From Alternaria dauci (Eukaryota; Ascomycota; Dothideomycetes; Pleosporales; Pleosporaceae), in the NCBI RefSeq assembly GCF_042100115.1, contig NC_091281.1, forward strand, positions 558,001-622,000: a stretch of DNA of 64,000 bases, written 5' to 3'. The position numbers and the translations under genes are program-made. Below are positions 57,483-64,000 of the stretch, in pieces. Each line of letters opens with the position of its first letter. Position 1 is the stretch's first letter. The notes below the pieces were generated by a model that saw only the letters and a program-made list of their open reading frames with translations, ran no database searches and was not told the DNA's origin.

Positions 57483-58341
57483 TATGGTAGATGATGATAC
57501 TATTAACTAGCAGCAAAGGATGGCAAGATGTAAGTGGTTCTTGATCATTTGGAAGTGATCTCGCCTACTGTAATAACAGGCTCAAGGAAGTCCATTTGTT
57601 ACCGGGAAACCGAAAAGTCGGCGCATTTCGATCTCACCAACGTAGTATGCGGTGCATATGTTCACGGTGGTACGAGCTGTGAGGAGCGATCTCAAACGTA
57701 ACGTCTTACGTGGCTGCGTAAAGAAGCTTGGCTATTTCGCATTGTACACAGGTAAATCGTGTTCTATACTTGTCGGCTAAGGTCTACGGTATTCTCACAA
57801 TCACATGAATACAGCGAATTCCTCTAGGGTACAGTTTACCTAGGTACCAATGCGAACAACCGCCCTCCTTCGTAGCTAATGCATGAAGACCCATAGTGGT
57901 GGGTCACATATGTTGAAACGGGGCATTTGTGAAACATCGGACCGAGCTACCCACGTACTCTGCGGGACATTTACGAGTATACTCCCGAAGATTGAACTGC
58001 CGGATCCTCAGTTCTGAGAGTGGTGATGATACACGATGCTACTGCTTCGTTTACTCCCCGAAAGTTCAGTTGCTAAGGCTAATCAGTGAACAATGATACC
58101 ACACTGCTTCAGCCAAACTCTCAGACACCGAGAAAAGGCTAGCATACAATAATTGGTTTTGGGTGCGTCCGGTCTTTTCCGTGTATTCGAGAGTTATCTT
58201 TCCTATTCATAGTCGAACACTTTTCCCTCGAGTTTGTGCTGCCCTCTTAGGACGTGCACACCTTGTTCTACAATCGAGCTTTCTGTTATCTCCCACCCTA
58301 CCGTATCGAAAATTTGGAGAGATAGCGTTCACTTTCCACAT
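57483..58341. promoter_or_regulatory. Divergent promoter region, TauD-type / NmrA-like genes
   Basis: 859 bases between the start codons of two accessory genes; shared control is plausible. It contains CCTAGGTACC-like sequence at 57839–57848. No AflR palindrome could be defined with confidence by eye. Confidence 0.4.
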
Positions 58342-59432
58342 ATGGCTAAGAAACTTATCGTCGTTACTGGTGCGACTGGCAACCAGGGTGGCTCTATCGC
58401 CCGCGGATTGCTGAAGACAGGAGACTGGCATGTCCGCGCTGTGACTAGAAATCCTAATGGAGAAAAGGCGCAGAAACTTGCTGCAGAGGGTATGGAAGTA
58501 GTTCAAGCCAGCTATGAAGACGAAGAGTCTGTCAGGAAGGCATTTGCTGTAAGTCACTTACTGTTTACGCTCTTTGGTTGATCAGTATCTGACATGAACA
58601 GGGTGCGCAAGCCATCTTTGCGGTGACTCAATGGTGGGAGGCTTTCTTCAAAGGCGCCGGCCAGAAAGGAGCTGGTGAGGTGGAAGAGCGTCAGGGTATC
58701 ATGCTTGCGAAGCTGGCGGCCGAAGTGCCGACGTTGGAGCATTACATCTGGAGCACACTTCCTGCGGCAGATGTAATCACCAAAGGCAAATATCCCGTTC
58801 CTCATTTCGACTACAAGGCCAAGGTCGACGATCATATCCGGAAAAACATGCCAGATTTGGCTGCTAAGACAACCTTCCTGATGTTTGGTTTCTATCCATC
58901 CAATTTCGCCTTCTTTGGCATGTTGAAGCCACAGCCAATAGTAAGTCAATGCCATCGCAATGCGCCCCAATCACAAGACTGATCAATTTGCGAATAGGCC
59001 ACTGCGCCAGGGACATATGTTTGGATGGTTCCGTCGGATCCAGCGACCGTTTATCCCATGGCCGGCGATATGGCCAAAGACCCTGGTGTTTGGGCACGCC
59101 AGGTTCTCGCTAACCCCAAGTTAACACATGGGAAGTATGTCGGCGTGTGCACAGAGGTAATCACTCTGGGAGAGGCGTTGCATCAGTGGGAAATCGTCTC
59201 AGGCAAGAAAGGTGTATATGTTGAAGTCAAGCCCGAGGTAATCGGCCAGTTGTTTGGCCTGGCAGGAGAAGAGGCCGTCACCGGAGTGTTGTTTGGTGAG
59301 GCAGTAACAGATTGGTTTGGCCACATCAAAGAGCAAGGTCTTTTTGTCACAAAGGAGGAGCTGGGCATCTCGATGGATGAAGTGTCCAACTTCAAACAGA
59401 GTCTTGAGGCGGTAAAGCAGTTCTTGGGCTGA
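58342..59432 (+). CDS. NmrA-like family NAD(P)-binding protein
   Basis: Exons 58342–58548, 58602–58940 and 58998–59432 give 326 residues. The start MAKKLIVVTGATGNQGGSIA is the NmrA-type Rossmann motif. HVRAVTRNPNGEKAQKL, VVQASYEDEESVRKAFAGAQAIFAVTQWW and YIWSTLPAADVITKGKYPVPHFDYKAKVD are conserved in the family. YxxxK-type catalysis is usually absent. NmrA regulates nitrogen repression by binding NAD(P) and the GATA factor AreA. Many NmrA-like proteins are instead redox sensors or reductases in metabolite clusters, and this one, next to a TauD enzyme, is more likely of that kind. Both introns (53 and 57 bases) are phase 0. Confidence 0.92.
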
Positions 59433-61399
59433 TTGCCGCATTAGTAAATTTAATTAACATGGAATTAGCATGTGATACCGACTCTAGCTGAATTGCAAAC
59501 AACATCGGTCGAAGCAATGTTCGATCCATCGTTCGTTCGTTGTTGCTGGTGCTCGAATGCAGGTTGTGTCTCCACTTTTCTCTTCTACATTCGACCAAGA
59601 CATGACTTGTACTTGACGTAAGGGAGTCAGAATTCTGGAAAAGCGTGCATACACGTCATCTGACCAAGGTCGCGCCCAGAGATAGCATGCCAAGCAGCTA
59701 GGGTGAATTAATTGCGAATCAATTCAGAATTGAATCAGAATTAATTCTTCTTTAATTTTAATTTTTAAGATATTGTTGCATCCCGTGGAAAAGCTCGTAT
59801 CGAGGTCTCAAGGTGGTGTAATCTGTATCGTTTGACGAGGAACATGTGCGTAGGTGGTTGCATCCGAAGAAGGCCCTTTCGGACATATTTCATTCGTCCG
59901 CTAGCCTCCACGCGAAAGTGCTCATCCACATAATTTAGTCAACAGATCTATAAAGCAATATTTGCCTAGCGTTTAAGGCGGAAACACGAGGCTCTTGACC
60001 AACAATGCGCTTCAAGGAGCTTACGGAATACCACGGGTTCCAATCGTGCTAGCTATTGGGCGTGCTTGTCACTTCGGCCCGAAGGCTTGTATATATCTTA
60101 TCGTAAGGACTTGTGGGTGCAACCGAACAAGGCCCTTTTGAGGACATCCCCTTGGATCGCTTGTCTCCACGCAAGCCCACCAGAATAGGGGCAGCGCATG
60201 AAGATAGCGCCCGGATCCGGTATGTAGCATTAGCTAATATCCCGGTGGCCATTCAATTTGTCCAGGTAAAGCGATACTGCAGAACCAACGAGTCACTCAA
60301 GAGCTCTGTAGTTCATACCGAACCATACGGAAAGATACTCGTGAGGAAGAAATGTTGCATATCACTAGCCAAGTGTCTTTGGTTGACGTGATACGTACGC
60401 TGCAATTTGAACAATAAACCCTGCTTTGTCCACCGCTCTCTTGCTTGTTGAATAGGTAGGTGTGCCAACCTCCGAATATGCCGTTCTTCTTGTTCATCGT
60501 ACAACGCAGTAAACTGCCTATTGATGATCGTGTTTTCAGCCCTGGTGTATTCGGCCGTAAATCTGTCTCGGAAAGTTGGAGCAACGGCCTCCGACTGCAA
60601 GCCAAGCCAAGCCTAGGTACTCGTCTTCGGTACCGAACGATCCGTACTTCCCCACTTACAGATGAGGGAGAACAACAAGGAAACGTGTGTACGGAGATGC
60701 TCTTTGCTGGCGGCTCCAGAAGCCACCAACAAGCCAATGGCGTCCCCTAGCCAGCCCGACCAATGTCTAACTCCAGGTTTGTCGTGGATCGTCGCAACAC
60801 GAGCCCGAGCCCTGCGTGAACCTGGACCCCGCAGACCTTGGCAACCCACCTTGGAAGGTATGAGATGTGGAAGGTCTGTCTATACCCTAGCCGATGCGTG
60901 CTTCCCGATCGGTACATCCCCGTCATTGGGCCAAGCGACCGTTTCCAACACACAGGCACGGTTGCGGCGTAAGACGTGCGTCGTTCCGAGCCCTGTGTTA
61001 GTGCAGACTTGATTACTTATTGAATGTTGTGCGGTTCCAATACTGTGGTAAAAGACAATGGTTTGGTGTTGGAGGCAGCTAGCAAGAGCATGTTTCACTT
61101 GCCCGTGATAGCAGGGAGGAAGGATCGTGAGTGGGCCACTAGCAAGGGGCTGTAGCACCTAATCTGAGCTAGGAGGATTACGCTCCAGCATGCAACCTTG
61201 GACGTTGCAATGCGTCGGCTCCTTTCGAAGTGTCCCCAGATCGCGAGATCTCAGTGCCACATACGAAACTCTTGCCTCCTACCACCGCGGCAGTTGGGGA
61301 TCGGATGACCAACACGTGGCTGCATAGCAAGATTACTAGTATCAGCGCTTGTTATCAGCCAGAAACCATTCCGAAGTCCCTCCATATTGTCAGGTCTTA
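59433..61399. other. Gene-poor 2 kb region left of the transposon
   Basis: No supported gene between the NmrA-like gene and the transposon. An AT-rich block lies at 59703–59772 (see repeat entry). Short frames at 60300–60850 lack motifs on both strands. Confidence 0.45.
59703..59772. repeat. AT-rich block with small inverted and direct repeats
   Basis: About 70 bases, more than 80% A+T, with repeated GAATTAATT / AATTCAGAATTGAATCAGAATT units. GAATTAATT occurs twice (59705 and 59739). It resembles a decayed repeat or a matrix-like AT island; the cause cannot be told from the sequence. Confidence 0.5.
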
Positions 61400-61400
61400 G

Positions 61401-61442
61401 CGTCTGTGCGCACCCAACGAGCCAAGTCAGCCAACGAGCCAC
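61401..61442 (+). repeat. Left terminal inverted repeat (42 bp)
   Basis: Begins CGTCTGTGCGCACCCAACGA and ends GCCAACGAGCCAC. It is an exact reverse complement of 63489–63530. Within it an 11-base unit CCAACGAGCCA occurs twice as a direct repeat, separated by AGTCAG. Confidence 0.95.
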
Positions 61443-61499
61443 GCGTACCGCGCATCATCGTGTGTCGTCCCATCTTCAACGCGTCATAACTCCACCACC

Positions 61500-63378
61500 A
61501 TGGACCCAATTCAAGAAGCGATTAAATATTTGGATTCGCAAGAGTCTGGTGATAAACTTTCGTACCGACAAGTCGCGAAAAAATTCGGAGTTGATCGAAC
61601 GACGTTATCGCGGAGGCACAAGGGATCACAACACTCCCGGCACGACGAGGCGCGCGAGCGACAACTGCTCAACCCACAACAAGAGCATGAACTTGTGTTA
61701 TACATAGAAAGATGCGCAAGGCGAGGCTTGCCACCAACGCGAGAGATGATACAAAATTTCGCGGCGACGATAGCGAAGTAGGAGGTTTCCTAAAGCTAAG
61801 TTACCCGGTTTCTCCATCGCCACGCCGACGAGCTTACCATCAAATAGAGCACCCGAATCGATCGTGACAGGCACAAAGCTGACTCGCCGTTTAAGTACAA
61901 GCTATACTTCGACATGCTTTATTCAAAGATGCAAGAACACGGTGTTGAAGAGCGTAACACATACAATATGGATGAGAAAGGCTTCTATGTTAGAGTAGTA
62001 AAGCGTAGCAAACGTGTCTTCTCTAAGGCCTCAATTAAGTCCAAATTAGCTCTACAAGATAGCAATCGTGAATGGATAACGCTGCTAGCTTGCGTATGCG
62101 CTTCTGGAGAGGCATTACTGCCAGCTCTTGTGTACCAGGGCACCTCCGGCATTCAATCGGGATGGGTGGACGCTGTAGAGGCCGGGAAACACGAGGTTTT
62201 CTTCTCAAACTCGGAGACGGGATAGAGCAACAACGACATAGGTTTGGCATGGCTTAAACAGGTTTTTGAACGCTTCACGAAGCAAAAAGCGCGTCGTAAC
62301 TACCGGCTTTTGATCCTTAATAGCCACGGCAGTCATCTCACGACCGACTTTATAGATTTTTGCGATAGCAATCGCATCCTCTTGGCCGTGTTTCCACCTC
62401 ATTCAACCCACAGCTTACAGCCGCTAGATGTCGTCGTCTTCGCGCCTCTTTCAAAGTACTACTCCCGTGAACTCGATCGTCACCTCCAGCGTACGCAGGG
62501 CATCACGAGAATCACGAAACGCGATTTTTTTTGAGAACTTTTGGCCCGCGTGGACCTCTGCAACCACGCCGGAGATCATCAAGAAGAGTTTTCAAGCTAC
62601 AGGCGTGTGGCTGATGGATGCAGAGGTTGTTCTAAAACGCTTCAACAACCGCACTTCGCGACAAGATGAAGCTTTAAAAATTGGTCAACACGGCGACGGC
62701 GATAGCTGGAGAGAGCTGCGAAAAATTTACGACGCTGCGGTACCTGACAAGGCGACTCTTGAAGCCCAGCAGCTTAAGGCTTCATTACACTCGCTACAGG
62801 TACAAAACGAACTACTCCACCACGAGAACCAAGGTCTGCAACAAGCGGTTACAGCGAGAGAAAAGCGCACCAAGAAGAGCAAGACTATGGACCTTCAACA
62901 GCACGAGGAGTACCACGGCGGCGCCGTCTTCTAGTCTCCAAGAAAGCTTCGCGAAGCCCGCGAGCGCGAGCGCGTAAGACTAGACGAAGCCGAGCAACTA
63001 CAACTCTAAAAAACCCAGGATAGACAGCTGAAAGCGGCGGCAACAGCATACAAAAAGCAGCTTCAACAAGAAGCGCGGGTTGCTCGACAACAGGCCAAAA
63101 TACAGCGTAATGGCGAGCGAAAAGCGCGGGCTGAGGAACTAGCTGCGCAACGGGCGCTTAAAAAACAGCAACGCGACGCTGCAACCACAGAAAAATCTCG
63201 CGATACAGCAAATAAAGGCAAGCGAAAAGCCTCACACAAAGCAGCAAAAAATCTAACGAAGCGTCGTCGTGTTGCTGCTGCATCAAGTCGGGCTGACGCT
63301 GGTCCGCCAGCGGCGTCTCCCCCACCCAAAAACAGCGCGCGCGGCCGCCAAATCAAGACGCCAGCGAGATATAAGTAG
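61500..63378 (+). pseudogene. Broken pogo-like transposase
   Basis: It starts MDPIQEAIKYLDSQESGDKL with a helix-turn-helix (SYRQVAKKFGVDRTTLSRRH). The frame is then cut by stops at 61779, 61791, 61797, 61845 and 62223 before a DDE-type catalytic core with TYNMDEKGF, LLILNSHGSHLT (second catalytic Asp now Asn) and STHSLQPLDVVVFAPL. At 62524–62531 a run of eight T shifts the frame by one base. The next frame continues FFENFWPAW, SFQATGVWLMDAEVV and a coiled coil, then a basic Lys/Arg/Ala-rich tail, with further stops at 62932 and 63007, ending at 63376. TGG-to-TAG and GAT-to-AAT changes fit C-to-T mutation of RIP type. It cannot make an active enzyme. Confidence 0.88.
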
Positions 63379-63488
63379 TGTAAACGATGCGCAAGCCTCT
63401 ATATAGCAATACACCAAAAAATCTCACGATAATAGCTTTTTGGTGGGCGTCTACAGCCTCATTTTTCTATCGTCAACTTGCTGTTGAG

Positions 63489-63530
63489 GTGGCTCGTTGG
63501 CTGACTTGGCTCGTTGGGTGCGCACAGACG
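63489..63530 (-). repeat. Right terminal inverted repeat (42 bp)
   Basis: Exact reverse complement of 61401–61442, ending GCGCACAGACG next to the flanking TTAG. No mismatches are seen over 42 bases, in contrast with the many lesions in the coding region. Confidence 0.95.
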
Positions 63531-63639
63531 TTAGCGTCTCCACATACGACAGTTTGGCCTGAGATAATCATGAATACATGTACCGTGATATCGCTACTAC
63601 TTACTGACTATCATCCAAAGTATCAACGTCAAATCAAAC

Positions 63640-64000
63640 ATGCAGGAGAAAGATTCAAGTGCAAAAGGCAGTGCCCAGATGCCAAAACCCACAAAGTACC
63701 GCCTCGCATGTGACAGCTGCCAACACTCCAAGATCCGATGCGACCAAGAACGGCCAAAATGTCGCAGATGTGCAAAGAAGGGCATAGAGTGCGTTTACAG
63801 TCCAGCACGACGCGCTGGACGACCACGCACTCGCAATCACAGCAAGAGCACATCTAGCATTGAGAGCAGTACATCTGCAAACTTGAAAGGGTATTTGACG
63901 CCCACGACGGAGCACGGAATCGCAATCTCGGTCACAGACCAGACGTCACCCTTTGGACCACCTAGCATGCTATCCGCCCCCGAAGACTGCTCCAGTTCCA
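63640..64000 (+). CDS. AflR-type Zn2Cys6 regulator (3' partial)
   Basis: Open from ATG at 63640 to the window end (120 codons, no stop). A second Met at 63679 is also in frame. The zinc cluster CDSCQHSKIRCDQERPKC and CRRCAKKGIEC holds all six cysteines with CX2CX6CX6CX2CX6 spacing. It is followed by VYSPARRAGRPRTRN, the basic ARRxGRPR linker characteristic of AflR and related cluster regulators, and a Ser/Thr-rich stretch. The C-terminal half is outside the window, so whether it has the AFLR domain is unknown. The start is 109 bases right of the transposon's right end, so the insertion lies in or near its promoter. Confidence 0.8.
   Translation, partial: MQEKDSSAKGSAQMPKPTKYRLACDSCQHSKIRCDQERPKCRRCAKKGIECVYSPARRAGRPRTRNHSKSTSSIESSTSANLKGYLTPTTEHGIAISVTDQTSPFGPPSMLSAPEDCSSS

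Larger units (their letters stand above)
61400..63531 (+). mobile_element. pogo/Fot1-like DNA transposon, RIP-like decayed
   Basis: The element is bounded by perfect 42-bp terminal inverted repeats and flanked on both sides by TTAG (61397–61400 and 63531–63534). If the target duplication is the usual TA of this superfamily, the terminal base differs between ends (G left, A on the right complement), which a single C-to-T change would explain. The only coding content is a broken transposase. Size is about 2.1 kb. It lies between the NmrA-like gene and the AflR-type regulator. I assign it to the Tc1/mariner superfamily, pogo branch, from the helix-turn-helix and DDE-type motifs. Confidence 0.88.

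Noticed and set aside
1..64000. CRISPR arrays, rRNA genes, riboswitches and bacterial-type operons
   Set aside because: None is visible, and the intron-rich nuclear fungal gene structure makes CRISPR arrays and operons unlikely.

Overview
The window is nuclear DNA of a filamentous ascomycete. Protein genes are split by short GT–AG introns of roughly 40–105 bases, often with a CTAAC-like branch point. The set includes genes typical of filamentous ascomycetes (PEX20, TIM54, HEM25, a HET-domain gene, AflR-type regulators) and a transposon with point-mutation decay resembling RIP. The overall look is that of Dothideomycetes, probably Pleosporales, but that placement is an inference from gene style, not from a search. 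There are no rRNA genes, CRISPR arrays or bacterial operons.

Left and centre (1–31.5 kb) are dense core genes on both strands: a partial small secreted Cys-rich protein; a HEI10/CCNB1IP1-like meiotic RING protein; RXT2 (Rpd3L complex); TRAPPC11; PEX20; a repeat-built coiled-coil protein; HEM25; a GPATCH1-like splicing factor; a KIN1/PAR-1 kinase; CAF40/CNOT9; ribosomal protein uL1; MIX23; and DNA ligase I (CDC9). Several are head-to-head pairs sharing a promoter (RXT2/TRAPPC11, GPATCH1/KIN1, MIX23/CDC9).

The middle (31.5–50.3 kb) mixes core and lineage-specific genes. A gene-poor 2.1 kb stretch leads to a tiny Zn2Cys6 protein and an F-box-like protein. A tRNA relic follows, then TIM54, SGT2, TMA20/MCTS1, a HET-domain protein, a glutathione S-transferase, a conserved fungal protein with an AT-hook-like segment, eIF3h and a 612-residue orphan with a HExxH metallopeptidase motif.

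The right end (50.3–64 kb) is accessory. After a 2 kb gene-poor gap come a short-chain dehydrogenase, an AflR-type regulator lacking its zinc finger, a dihydroflavonol-reductase-like NAD(P) reductase, a TauD-type dioxygenase and an NmrA-like protein: an enzyme set like the tailoring part of a secondary-metabolite cluster, without a synthase in view. A degraded pogo/Fot1-like DNA transposon with perfect 42-bp terminal inverted repeats follows, and then the start of an AflR-type Zn2Cys6 regulator that runs off the window. The most interesting signals are this possible split cluster and its half regulator, the transposon, the HExxH orphan and the exact 120-bp and 99-bp coding repeats in the coiled-coil gene. 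I found no convincing wholly new system. Splice sites were assigned by eye from GT/AG signals, frame continuity and family resemblance.
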